A DNA stretch of 64,000 bases from Micromonospora halotolerans (GTDB lineage Bacteria; Actinomycetota; Actinomycetes; Mycobacteriales; Micromonosporaceae). The stretch is taken from NCBI RefSeq assembly GCF_032108445.1, contig NZ_CP134876.1:6262001-6326000 (forward strand), read 5' to 3'. The notes beneath the pieces were generated by a model. That model was not told the origin of the DNA, did not search any database, and saw only the letters and a program-made list of their open reading frames with translations. The translations under genes and the position numbers were made by a program. Of this stretch, positions 1-8,113 are shown piece by piece (position 1 is the first letter of the stretch; each line of letters begins with the position of its first letter).

Positions 1-1509
1 GTTCACCCGGTAGAACCACAGGATCGAGTGCGCGCCGGTCTTCTCCGAGTACCGGATCCACGTGCTCAGCGTGAAGTCGTCCCCGCCGAGGTCGATCGAC
101 CGGTCGAACGGCACCTCCACCCGATCGTCCACTCGGTCGAGTGCCAGCCCGTTGCCGAACCGGCCGTCGGTGACCTGGGCGCCACCGCGGACGTAGGCGT
201 CGTTGCGGTGGGGCGACTCGTCAGGCGTCCGCGGTCCGGGTGCCGGCGGTGCGGGAATGCCGGGCGGAATGCCGTTCGGGGTGTCGAGGTACGCCTCGTT
301 GAACCGGGCGAACCGGATCGTCTCGTACGGGCTGACTGCGCCGGCCTCGTACATCAGTGCCGCCTCGTCACCGTCGAGGCGCAGCATGTCCGAGTAGGCC
401 GTGGGACCCCAGTAGAAGACCTTGCCCTCGTTCCAGGTCTCGAAGCTGCGCCCCTCGTCGTAGGACGAGCGGATGCCCAGCGCCTCACGGGCGCTGGGGT
501 GCAGCGGGGAGGAGAAGAGAATGCGGTCATCGCTGAATCGCAGCAGGGAGCCCTGGACGTCGGTCGTGGCGAGGGCCGGCATGGTGCGGAAGGGAGCATC
601 CCACGTCTCGCCGCCGTCGCTGCTGATCGCGTACGCCCGGTTGCCCGGGTCGGTGCCGCGCTCGCGGGCCGACGCGTAGATCCGTCCGTCGGTGAGCTCT
701 ACGACGGTGACCTCCTGCGCGATGACCCCACCGTCGTCGCGGAACGTCTCCGCACCAATGTTCCAGGTCACCCCGCTGTCATCGCTGTAGAGCAGATGCG
801 TGCCGTAGACATGCTTGCCGACCCGGTCCCAGCTTTCGAAGCTCGCCCCGACCACCAGCCGGCCGGCGTGTGCCCCCCGCTGAAGCTGGATCCCGTGCAT
901 CGGCCCGGTGGCGTACCAGAAGTTCCACTCCGGGCGCTTGCCCTCGGTCATCTCGCGGGCGGCCGACCAGGTTGCCCCGTTGTCGTCGCTGAACTGCACC
1001 CACGGGTCGCGGTCACAGCCATTGGAGCACGGCTCGGGACCGTTGTGCGTGCTCACCACCACGACGCGCCCAGTGGTCCGGTCGACGATCGGCACTGGGT
1101 TGCCGTGGGTCTCGCCGTTGCCCTCGGAGACCACTTGCAGCGGCCCCCAGGTCCGGCCGCCGTCGGCGGAGCGGCGCAGCACGAGGTCGATGTCCTCGTC
1201 GTCGCCGCAGTCCTTCACCCGCCCCTCGGCGAAGGCCAGAATCATCCCGTTCTTCGCTCGCACCACTGCCGGAATGCGAAAACAGGCGTATCCGAAGTCT
1301 CCGCGCTGGTAGAGCACTTGCTCGTCGACGTGCGGTTCACTGGTCTGGCTCTCGCCGGCCGCCGTGCTCGTGCCCGTGGAAGCGGGTTCCGCGCGCGCGG
1401 GGCCGGCGAGCATGCTGAGGACGACGCCGGCCAGGGTCAGCACCGCCCCGAAGCCACGGTAGCGGCGGCGTGAGCTGGTCAGACCCTCCGGCGAATACCC
1501 ATCGTTCAT
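1..1509 (-). CDS. Secreted exo-alpha-sialidase with C-terminal LamG-like domain (3' end off window)
   Basis: Predicted exo-alpha-sialidase (GH33 type) that would release terminal sialic acids outside the cell. The 503 visible codons start with a signal peptide (about residues 1-40, Arg-rich then hydrophobic, ending AGPARA). A six-bladed propeller follows, with the FRIP motif and Asp-boxes SADGGRTW, SDDNGATW, SDDSGVTW and SSDGGETW. From about residue 430 a concanavalin/laminin-G-like module begins (motifs GRFGNGLAL and FTLSTWIRY), which in such enzymes often binds carbohydrate. The gene is cut by the left window edge, so the lectin module is incomplete here. The ATG at 1509 has GAGGAG and GGAGG just upstream. 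It is divergent from the GH42 gene and shares its operator-bearing promoter region. Confidence 0.9.
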   Translation of the reverse strand, partial: MNDGYSPEGLTSSRRRYRGFGAVLTLAGVVLSMLAGPARAEPASTGTSTAAGESQTSEPHVDEQVLYQRGDFGYACFRIPAVVRAKNGMILAFAEGRVKDCGDDEDIDLVLRRSADGGRTWGPLQVVSEGNGETHGNPVPIVDRTTGRVVVVSTHNGPEPCSNGCDRDPWVQFSDDNGATWSAAREMTEGKRPEWNFWYATGPMHGIQLQRGAHAGRLVVGASFESWDRVGKHVYGTHLLYSDDSGVTWNIGAETFRDDGGVIAQEVTVVELTDGRIYASARERGTDPGNRAYAISSDGGETWDAPFRTMPALATTDVQGSLLRFSDDRILFSSPLHPSAREALGIRSSYDEGRSFETWNEGKVFYWGPTAYSDMLRLDGDEAALMYEAGAVSPYETIRFARFNEAYLDTPNGIPPGIPAPPAPGPRTPDESPHRNDAYVRGGAQVTDGRFGNGLALDRVDDRVEVPFDRSIDLGGDDFTLSTWIRYSEKTGAHSILWFYRVN

Positions 1510-1593
1510 CTCCTCGCACCCTCCATCAGAGTCGTGCGCCCCGTTGTCCACTCGGGATGGCTCCGGGCGACCGGATGCGTCGCCGAGGTGGAT

Positions 1594-1611
1594 ACGTAGG
1601 ACGTGGGATGT
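1594..1611. promoter_or_regulatory. 18-bp operator copy 1 (sialidase regulon)
   Basis: The sequence ACGTAGGACGTGGGATGT matches 14 of 18 positions of the perfect palindrome at 5938-5955. It lies just downstream of the -10 of the leftward sialidase promoter, about +5 to +22, where a bound repressor would block transcription. The cognate regulator is not in the window. Confidence 0.65.
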
Positions 1612-1623
1612 CATGTTGCCGAA

Positions 1624-1652
1624 ACGATACGCGTATCGACGGGGGCGGACAA
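1624..1652 (-). promoter_or_regulatory. Sigma70-type promoter of the leftward sialidase gene
   Basis: On the minus strand TTGTCC (1652-1647) is followed by a 17-nt spacer and TATCGT (1629-1624). The predicted start is near 1617. The spacer and -10 overlap the perfect palindrome CGATACGCGTATCG (1625-1638), a possible second regulator site. Confidence 0.55.
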
Positions 1653-1658
1653 GCACCC

Positions 1659-1687
1659 TTGACGTAGCCGGCAGGTCACCCTACTGT
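1659..1687 (+). promoter_or_regulatory. Sigma70-type promoter of the GH42-SDR operon
   Basis: TTGACG at 1659-1664, a 17-nt spacer, then TACTGT at 1682-1687, which is close to the housekeeping consensus. The predicted start is near 1694, at the edge of operator copy 2. Confidence 0.6.
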
Positions 1688-1694
1688 CCCGGCA

Positions 1695-1712
1695 ACGACG
1701 GACATCCCATGT
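1695..1712. promoter_or_regulatory. 18-bp operator copy 2 (sialidase regulon)
   Basis: The sequence ACGACGGACATCCCATGT matches 13 of 18 positions of the palindrome at 5938-5955. It begins at the predicted transcription start of the GH42 gene. Confidence 0.55.
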
Positions 1713-1770
1713 CTTGGTCGTGCTCACGGTACGAGCGGCAGACCGAGCTTACCGAGAGGAAGTGGGTGGC

Positions 1771-3762
1771 ATGACCATGCCGAAGATCGTGTTCGGCGGG
1801 GACTACAACCCCGAGCAGTGGTCCGAGGACGTCTGGGTCGAGGACATGAAGCTCATGGTCGATGCCGGGGTGTCGCTCGTATCCGTCGGCATCTTCTCCT
1901 GGGCAAGCGTGCAGCCACGTCCCGGCACCTACGAGTTCGGCTGGTTCGACCGGGTGATGGACAACCTCGCTGAGGCCGGTATCGGAGCCAGCCTCGCCAC
2001 CATGACCGCTTCTCCCCCACCCTGGCTGTCCCGGCACCACCCGGAGGTGCTACCGGAACGCGTCGACGGGGTGCGGCTGTGGCCCGGCGGGCGGCAGCAG
2101 TACTGCCCGTCCAGCCCGGTGTACCGCGAGTACGCCGGGCGGTTGGTCGAGCACCTCGCCCGCCGCTACGCCGGGCACCCGGCGCTGAAGCTGTGGCACA
2201 TCGGCAACGAATACGGCTGCCACGTGCGGGCCTGCTACTGCGACGTATCGGCCGAGGACTTCCGGCGCTGGCTGCGCGAGCGGTACGGCGACATCGACGC
2301 GCTCAACGAGGCGTGGTCGACGACGTTCTGGTCGCAGCGCTACGACGACTGGGCGGACATCCTGCCGCCGCGCAGCGCGCCGACCTTCGCCAACCCCGCC
2401 CAGAAGCTGGACTTCGCCCGGTTCAGCAACGACGCGATTCTCGCCTGCTATCTCGCCGAGCGTGACATCGTGCGCCGGTTCGCCCCGGGCGTACCGGTGA
2501 CGACGAACTTCATCGGCCTGGTCCACAAGCCGATCGACTCCTACCGGTGGGCCGCCGAGCAGGATGTGGTCAGCCTCGACAGTTATCCCGACCCGCACGA
2601 TCCGCGTGCTCACGTGGAGGCCGCGTTCGGCTATGACCTGATCCGCTCGGCGCGTCGCGGTCAGCCCTGGCTGCTGATGGAGCAGGCACCCAGCGCGGTC
2701 AACTGGCGCGAGCGCAACGCGCCGAAACCGCCGGGGCTCATGCGGCTGTGGAGTTGGCAAGCGGTGGCGCAGGGCGCGGACGGCGTGCTCTTCTTCCAGT
2801 GGCGCCAGGCCGTCGGAGGCGCCGAGAAGTTCCACTCGGCGATGGTGCCGCACGGTGGTACCGAGACCCGCGCCCATCGCGAGATCCGAGCGCTCGGGCA
2901 GGAGATCGCGGGTGTCGCCGAGCTGGCCGGCACGCGGGTGCACACCGACGTCGCGCTGCTGCACGACTGGGCCAACTGGTGGGCGCTGGAGTCGGACGCC
3001 CACCCGGCCGTGCTCGATCTGCTGGAAACCCACCGAGCGCACTACGCGCCGTTGTTCGATGCCCACGTCACCTGCGATGTCGTATCGCCGGCCACGGACC
3101 TGTCCGGCTACCGGCTCGTCGTCGTGCCGAACCTGTACCTCATGTCCACCGAGGTGGCCGACCGCCTACGTCGCTACGTCGAGGGCGGCGGGCACCTGGT
3201 GGTGTCGTTCTTCTCCGGCATCGTGGACGAGTCCGACCGCGCTTACCTCGGCGGATACCCGGCCCCGATGCGAGACCTGCTGGGGCTGCGCATCGACGAG
3301 TTCTGGCCGCTGCCGGCTGGCGGCACGATCGAACTGGACATCGCGGGAGAGCGGCGCACCGGCACCGTGTGGTCGGAATGGATCGAGACCGAGGGAGCGG
3401 AGGTGCTGGCCACCTTCGCCGACGGCGAGCTGGCCGGCCGGCCGGCGGTCACCCGCCACTCGTACGGCGCCGGTGTGGCCTGGTACCTGGCCACCCGGCC
3501 CGAGCCGACGGCGATGGGCGAGCTGTTCGACCGCATCCGTGGCGAAGCGGGCGTGGAGCCGGTGCTCCCCGATCTGCCCGCAGAGCTGCAGGCGGTGGTC
3601 CGGCACGGCCCGGACACCTCGTACCTCCTGCTGCTCAACCACGGCGCCGAGGCGGTCACGGTCGCGTTGCCCGCGCCGGCGGTCGATCTGCTCGGCGACC
3701 GGGAGCGTACGGTCGGCGCCGTGTCGCTCGCTCCCGGCGGCGTCGCGGTGCTACGGAGGTGA
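1771..3762 (+). CDS. GH42 beta-galactosidase
   Basis: Retaining beta-galactosidase of glycoside hydrolase family 42, 663 aa (usual length about 650-690). The N-terminal TIM barrel has the acid/base Glu in HIGNEYG (E147) and the nucleophile Glu in LLMEQAP (E304). A Cys cluster (GCHVRACYCD) just after E147 resembles the zinc site of some GH42 enzymes. The trimerisation and C-terminal beta domains follow. No signal peptide is seen, so it is probably cytoplasmic. I chose the ATG at 1771 because GAGAGGAAG lies about 9 nt upstream and residue 1 starts just before the conserved GDYNPEQW; an upstream in-frame start at 1714 would add 19 atypical residues. It probably removes galactose exposed after sialidase action. 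Confidence 0.92.
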   Translation: MTMPKIVFGGDYNPEQWSEDVWVEDMKLMVDAGVSLVSVGIFSWASVQPRPGTYEFGWFDRVMDNLAEAGIGASLATMTASPPPWLSRHHPEVLPERVDGVRLWPGGRQQYCPSSPVYREYAGRLVEHLARRYAGHPALKLWHIGNEYGCHVRACYCDVSAEDFRRWLRERYGDIDALNEAWSTTFWSQRYDDWADILPPRSAPTFANPAQKLDFARFSNDAILACYLAERDIVRRFAPGVPVTTNFIGLVHKPIDSYRWAAEQDVVSLDSYPDPHDPRAHVEAAFGYDLIRSARRGQPWLLMEQAPSAVNWRERNAPKPPGLMRLWSWQAVAQGADGVLFFQWRQAVGGAEKFHSAMVPHGGTETRAHREIRALGQEIAGVAELAGTRVHTDVALLHDWANWWALESDAHPAVLDLLETHRAHYAPLFDAHVTCDVVSPATDLSGYRLVVVPNLYLMSTEVADRLRRYVEGGGHLVVSFFSGIVDESDRAYLGGYPAPMRDLLGLRIDEFWPLPAGGTIELDIAGERRTGTVWSEWIETEGAEVLATFADGELAGRPAVTRHSYGAGVAWYLATRPEPTAMGELFDRIRGEAGVEPVLPDLPAELQAVVRHGPDTSYLLLLNHGAEAVTVALPAPAVDLLGDRERTVGAVSLAPGGVAVLRR

Positions 3763-4526
3763 ACGGGACGGTTCCCGGCCGTTTCGCGGGGCAGGTCGCC
3801 GCCGTCACCGGCGCCGCCCGCGGAATCGGCGCCGCGAGCGCGCGCCGGCTGGCGGCCGAGGGAGCGTCCGTACTGCTGCTCGACGTCGCTGACGAGCATG
3901 GCGCCCGCGTCGCCGCGCAGATCCGCGACGCGGGCGGCACCGCCCGCTACGTCCACTGCGACGTTGCCACCGAGTCGGACTGGCGGGCCGCCCGAGAGGT
4001 GGTCCGTACCGAGTTCGGCGGGCTGGACATCCTGCACAGCAACGCCTTCGTGCAGCACGCGGGCGCGGCGCACGAGCTCGACCCCGCGGCCTGGAACCGC
4101 GTGCTCGCGGTCAACCTCACCGCGCTCCATCTCGGCGTCCGAGCCTTCGTCGGCGACCTGCGCGACCGTCGTGGTTGCATCGTCGTGACGTCGAGCGTGC
4201 ACGCCCTGTTCGGGCTTCCGGGCAGCCCCGCATACGCCGCCAGCAAGGGCGGGCTGGCGGCACTGACCCGGCAGCTCGCCGCAGAGTACGGACCTCAGGT
4301 GCGGGTGAACGCCGTGCTGCCCGGGCCGGTGGACACCGACGCCTGGCGCGGGCTGGGCGCGGAGGCGCGGAAGCGAGCTGCGGCGGCGACGGTCCTTGGC
4401 CGTCTCGGCGACCCGGCGGAGGTGGCCGCCGTGGTGGCCTTCCTGGCCAGCGCCGACGCGTCGTACGTGACGGGGGCGAGTCTTCTGGTGGACGGCGGCT
4501 GGAGCGTCACGAAGGATTCGCCCTGA
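3759..4526 (+). CDS. SDR-family dehydrogenase coupled to GH42
   Basis: Classical short-chain dehydrogenase/reductase of 255 aa. It has the TGAARGIG nucleotide-binding motif near the N-terminus and the YAASKGG catalytic Tyr-Lys motif preceded by VVTSS. The C-terminal PGPVDT and DGGW signatures are also present. The GTG start overlaps the GH42 stop (GTGA), so translation is probably coupled. The context suggests oxidation of a sugar or sugar acid released by the galactosidase or sialidases, for example a galactose dehydrogenase step; this is inference only. No in-frame alternative start lies between the GTG and the Rossmann motif. Confidence 0.85.
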   Translation: MNGTVPGRFAGQVAAVTGAARGIGAASARRLAAEGASVLLLDVADEHGARVAAQIRDAGGTARYVHCDVATESDWRAAREVVRTEFGGLDILHSNAFVQHAGAAHELDPAAWNRVLAVNLTALHLGVRAFVGDLRDRRGCIVVTSSVHALFGLPGSPAYAASKGGLAALTRQLAAEYGPQVRVNAVLPGPVDTDAWRGLGAEARKRAAAATVLGRLGDPAEVAAVVAFLASADASYVTGASLLVDGGWSVTKDSP

Positions 4527-4533
4527 CGCGGGC

Positions 4534-4570
4534 GCACCGGTGCCGCCGCCCACGGCGGCGGCACCGGTGC
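4534..4570. terminator. Bidirectional hairpin terminator
   Basis: A perfect 17-bp GC-rich stem (4534-4550 with 4554-4570) has a 3-nt loop. It sits between the convergent SDR and sialidase genes. No U-tract is present, as is common in actinobacteria. Confidence 0.75.
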
Positions 4571-4618
4571 CGGGATCACCGGCTCCCGCGACCCGGTGAG
4601 GAGGTTCGCGACCGGCCG

Positions 4619-5854
4619 TCACGGTCGAAGCTGAGCGACCGGGACCCGCCGGAAGGTGATCGTCTCGTTCGCCCCGAAGTTGCCCGTCTCGTAGAGCACG
4701 CCAACCGTGTCGGGGGCGAGCTGGACCAGGTCTGAGTAGGCGGCGGGGAGACCGGACAGCGCCAGGGCCGGCCGCCAGGTCGCGCCGTGGTCGGTACTCA
4801 TCCGCAGGGTCAGCGCCGCGCGGCTGTTCGGGTCCGCGGGGCCGGAGAAGAGCAGTTGGTTACTTGCCCCGGTCAGCTGCAGGACGCTGCCCTGCACGAC
4901 CGGCGCCACGAGCGTGGCCTGCGGGCGGTGCGGCAGTTCCAGGCTCTCGCCGCCGTCGCGGCTGTAGGCGTCGGCGCGGTTGCCCGGCGCGCTGCCGTTG
5001 TGCTCGCGCGTGTTGACGTATAGACGACCGTCGGGCAGCTCGGCCACCGTGGACTCATTCACGTTGATGTACCCGTTCGGATTGTCGTCGACCGAACCGA
5101 TCCGCCAGCTCTCACCTGCGTCGTCGCTGTAGAGCAGATGCCCGCCGTAGTACTTCGCCTCCGTACCGAGGTCGGCGGAGCCGGCCGGCGGTGCGATCGA
5201 ATGGTTGGCCGGGACCACGAGCCGGTTCCGGTGCGTGCCGCCGGTCAGCCGGATCGCGTGGCCCGGGCCCGTGGCGTACCAGCGCCAGTTTTCTGCCTTG
5301 GCCTGCGCGGTGATCTCGCGCGGCGCGGACCAACTCGCCCCGTCGTCGTCGCTGTGCTGGACGAAGACCCGGCGGCTCTGCTCGGCCGGCACCTCGCCGC
5401 GCATGATCGCCGCCTCGGACGCGGTCCCGCCGTTGTACGTCGACAGCAGCACGACCCGACCGGTCGCGGTCACCACCGGGGCGGGATTGCCCGCGGTGTT
5501 GGGGCCGCTGTCGTGTACCACCTGCAGCGGTCCCCAGGTGCATCCGCCGTCGGTCGACCGCTTGAGCACGAGATCGATGTTGCCGGCGTCGCTGAGTGAG
5601 GCGAGCCGCCCTTCGGCGAAGGCCAGCAGCGTGCCGGAACGGGTGGCAACGATCGCGGGGATGCGGAACGCGTTGTAGCCCTCGGTTTCGGCAGTGAAGG
5701 GCACCGATCCTTCGCAGCGTGAGCCCTGATCGGTCGCTGCCCGCGCCGCCGGGGCTGATGGAACGCTGGCGCCGGCCAGGCTTGCGACCAAGGCGGCGCA
5801 ACCGACGACGATCGCCGTCCGGGACGCGGGGGTCTTGAGGGTGGTACTGGACAC
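4619..5854 (-). CDS. Secreted exo-alpha-sialidase (single domain)
   Basis: GH33-type sialidase of 411 aa with a signal peptide (hydrophobic stretch TAIVVGCAALVASLAGA, likely cut after about residue 40). It has the FRIPAI motif and Asp-boxes STDGGCTW, SDDDGASW, SDDAGESW and STDHGATW; SRDGGESL is a degenerate fifth. It lacks the lectin module of the first sialidase, so the two may differ in substrate targeting. The GTG at 5854 is preferred because GAAGG lies about 8 nt upstream and the signal peptide starts here; an upstream in-frame ATG would add 29 residues. It has its own operator and promoter and converges on the SDR gene. Confidence 0.9.
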   Translation of the reverse strand: MSSTTLKTPASRTAIVVGCAALVASLAGASVPSAPAARAATDQGSRCEGSVPFTAETEGYNAFRIPAIVATRSGTLLAFAEGRLASLSDAGNIDLVLKRSTDGGCTWGPLQVVHDSGPNTAGNPAPVVTATGRVVLLSTYNGGTASEAAIMRGEVPAEQSRRVFVQHSDDDGASWSAPREITAQAKAENWRWYATGPGHAIRLTGGTHRNRLVVPANHSIAPPAGSADLGTEAKYYGGHLLYSDDAGESWRIGSVDDNPNGYINVNESTVAELPDGRLYVNTREHNGSAPGNRADAYSRDGGESLELPHRPQATLVAPVVQGSVLQLTGASNQLLFSGPADPNSRAALTLRMSTDHGATWRPALALSGLPAAYSDLVQLAPDTVGVLYETGNFGANETITFRRVPVAQLRP

Positions 5855-5937
5855 GATGCCACCTTCTTTCGGGGGATGGGACGTGCGGACGGTGAGGGCT
5901 CCGTCCCGGAGCGGGCAACCGAGCCATCGACAATTGG

Positions 5938-5955
5938 ACATAGGACGTCCTATGT
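5938..5955. promoter_or_regulatory. 18-bp perfect palindromic operator (copy 3)
   Basis: ACATAGGACGTCCTATGT is a perfect 18-bp palindrome upstream of the second sialidase. Copies with 13-14 of 18 matches occur at 1594-1611 and 1695-1712. On the minus strand a TAGCGT -10 candidate lies at 5962-5957, so this site spans the predicted start. Confidence 0.75.
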
Positions 5956-5959
5956 GACG

Positions 5960-7160
5960 CTAGGCTCGGCCCAGCGGCTAAAGCCAGGTGCCACGCGACG
6001 AGCGGTCGATCTGCTGCGGCGAACGGTCGACAGCAACGGACGGCATCCCATCTCTGACAGCGTCTGCCCGACGGGCTGCGCCGCCCCCTCCTGCCGAGAT
6101 TCGGGTGCGGCGTATGGCGGGCGCAGGACGGTGGCACTCCCCCGCCGGCGGCCAGCGCGGACTGAGGCGCGGCGAGTCGCGGGATCATGATTATTGGTAC
6201 CGGCTCGGCGCCTTCCCCGACCCCGAGGTTCAGCGGCTCGCCGAGATCGCGGCCGAGGAGGCGTCGTAGGCGTGTAAACGCAGACGGCCCCCGCAGCTGG
6301 TCGTGCTCCGGCGGCGGGACATTCGTGTATGAACCGGGAGTCAGGCGCGGCGCCGGCTCGTCGGCACGGGCCGACAAACCGGGCGGGCCGCCCGGTGGTC
6401 GGCGTACCCGGGGGAGGTCCGATCATCGACCGATGCGATTACGACACTCTCGTGGCCCCGGCCGTCGCCGCCGCGTTCGCCCACACCGGCTGCGGTGGCA
6501 GCGACGCGCCGACCGTCGCCGGGCCCGTATGCAATCGCCATCGGTGAGCGCCTGGCGGGTTCGAGGACTACCCGACTCCCCAAGCGTCACGTCTTCGTTC
6601 GCGCCCATCTAAATCACGTGAGATGGGTCGCCGACAGCACGGCAAGTAGGAAGGCTCGTGCTCACGCTGCCGCTGATGATCCGCTGACGCCCAACGACAA
6701 CTGACGTGTTATCCGGCCAGCGGTAGGGAGGGCGAGACAGCACGGTGCTGATGGTCATCGACCGGCGGCTCAGGCGTTGCCGGCGGCGTCAACGACACCG
6801 GACCCTTCGGGAACGACGAGACGATCATCCTGGAGGAGAGCGTCGGGATCTGGGGCCACCTGACCGGGAATCCGTTCAGCCGGATCGCGGCCCGCCGGGC
6901 AGCCTGCCTCCGGCCTCGCAGCACAGCGTCTGCAATCGGTTTCGTGCGGTTGCCACAGCTAGAACCCAGTTCAAGGGGGCACCGCACCGACTTCTTGACG
7001 AAATCGATTGCATGTCGCCGGTGGGGCCGTCGCCACGGTGTTGCTGCTGGCCGGCATCGAGCCGGGCGGAGCCGTGGTGCACGGAGCCGGCGTGGGCGTC
7101 CTCGGGCTGTCCGTATCCGGGGTCGAGCGCGGCGAGGAGTCTGTGACAGGAGGCTAGCCT
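5960..7160. other. Degraded intergenic region with coding-like fragments
   Basis: No intact gene is recognisable in these 1.2 kb. Three coding-like scraps can be seen on the plus strand. One ends at 6269 (tail GAFPDPEVQRLAEIAAEEAS). One lies near 6795-6860 (NDTGPFGNDETIILEESVG). A hydrophobic one runs from about 7008 to 7157 (ATVLLLAGIEPGG). I cannot assign families. They look like debris of lost genes. Confidence 0.4.
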
Positions 7161-7190
7161 GGAACGGCGAACGATTTGGGGGAGACAGTG

Positions 7191-8066
7191 GTGGGGGATC
7201 TCGACGAGGCGGCGGCGATCTTCACGGGCGTGCGGCCACGTCTGTTCGGGATCGCGTACCGCATGTTGGGCAGCGCCAGCGAGGCCGAGGACCTGGTGCA
7301 GGACGTTTGGCTGCGCTGGCAGGCGACCGACCGGAGCGTGGTGAAGAATCCGGGCGCGTTTCTGGCGACGACCACGACGCGGCTCGCGATCAACGAGCTG
7401 CAGTCGGCGCGGGCGCGCCGCGAGACGTACGTCGGTCCGTGGCTGCCGGAGCCGGTCGACACTAGCGCGGACCCGTTCCTGGGCGCCGAGCGCGGGGAGG
7501 CGCTCGAGCTCGCGGTCCTGATGCTGATGGAGAAGCTCACCCCGCAGGAGCGGGCGGCGTACGTGTTGCGGGAGGCGTTCGACTACCCGTACCCGCAGAT
7601 CGCCGCAATCCTGCAGTCCACCGAGCCGGCCGTGCGGCAGCTGGTCAGCCGGGCGCGTAAGCACGTCGCCGGCGAGCGGAAGATCCGGGTGCCCGAGTCC
7701 GCGCAGCGCCGGCTGCTGGCAACCTTCCTCGAGGCCGCCCGCACCGGTGATCTCGAAGCATTGGAGAAGTTGTTCGCGGCCGACGTGGCGAGCATCTCCG
7801 ACGGCAACGGCGCGCGGCAGGTCTCCCGCAAGGTCATCGTGGGCGCGGCCCGGGTGGCGAAGTACATCGCCGCGTTCTCGACCGAGTACTGGAAGGGCAT
7901 GGACCTGCGGTGGGTCACCACGAACGGGCAGACCAGCGCGATCATGCGCCGCGGTGACGCGGTCCTCGGGATCGTCACGGTCGTCGCCTCTTCGGAGGGT
8001 ATCGACCAGGTGCTGTGGATGATGAACTCGGAGAAGATCGCCGCCATGGCCGACGTCACAAACTAG
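7191..8066 (+). CDS. ECF41-family sigma factor with C-terminal SnoaL-like domain
   Basis: ECF RNA polymerase sigma factor of the ECF41 (SigJ-like) group, 291 aa. Sigma region 2 spans about residues 10-75. The ECF41 linker hallmark WLPEP is at residues 84-88. Region 4 spans about 110-160, and a SnoaL_2-like extension from about 175 to the end carries a DGxGR-type motif (DGNGAR, 204-209). In this family the extension tunes activity in place of a separate anti-sigma factor. The GTG at 7191 lies 6 nt after GGGGGAG; GTG 7188 and TTG 7176 are alternatives. The gene leads an operon with an NDH-2-like flavoprotein, fitting the habit of ECF41 genes to sit beside oxidoreductases. Confidence 0.9.
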   Translation: MGDLDEAAAIFTGVRPRLFGIAYRMLGSASEAEDLVQDVWLRWQATDRSVVKNPGAFLATTTTRLAINELQSARARRETYVGPWLPEPVDTSADPFLGAERGEALELAVLMLMEKLTPQERAAYVLREAFDYPYPQIAAILQSTEPAVRQLVSRARKHVAGERKIRVPESAQRRLLATFLEAARTGDLEALEKLFAADVASISDGNGARQVSRKVIVGAARVAKYIAAFSTEYWKGMDLRWVTTNGQTSAIMRRGDAVLGIVTVVASSEGIDQVLWMMNSEKIAAMADVTN

Positions 8067-8113
8067 GGGGCAGCCCGGTCTCTATTGGCGAAGGCGAGAG
8101 ACAGGGGACGAAG

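Noticed and set aside
28..1473. Long plus-strand open frame of 481 codons
   Set aside because: It lies opposite the sialidase gene. Its translation has no domain motifs and the minus strand has a signal peptide, FRIP motif and Asp-boxes.
1714..1770. Upstream in-frame start of the GH42 gene
   Set aside because: The extra 19 residues cover the operator region and the ribosome-binding site fits the ATG at 1771.
7121..7148. TGTCACA-N16-CGAC on the minus strand
   Set aside because: It points away from the sigma operon into a gene-free region, so it has no evident target; noted only as part of the motif density.
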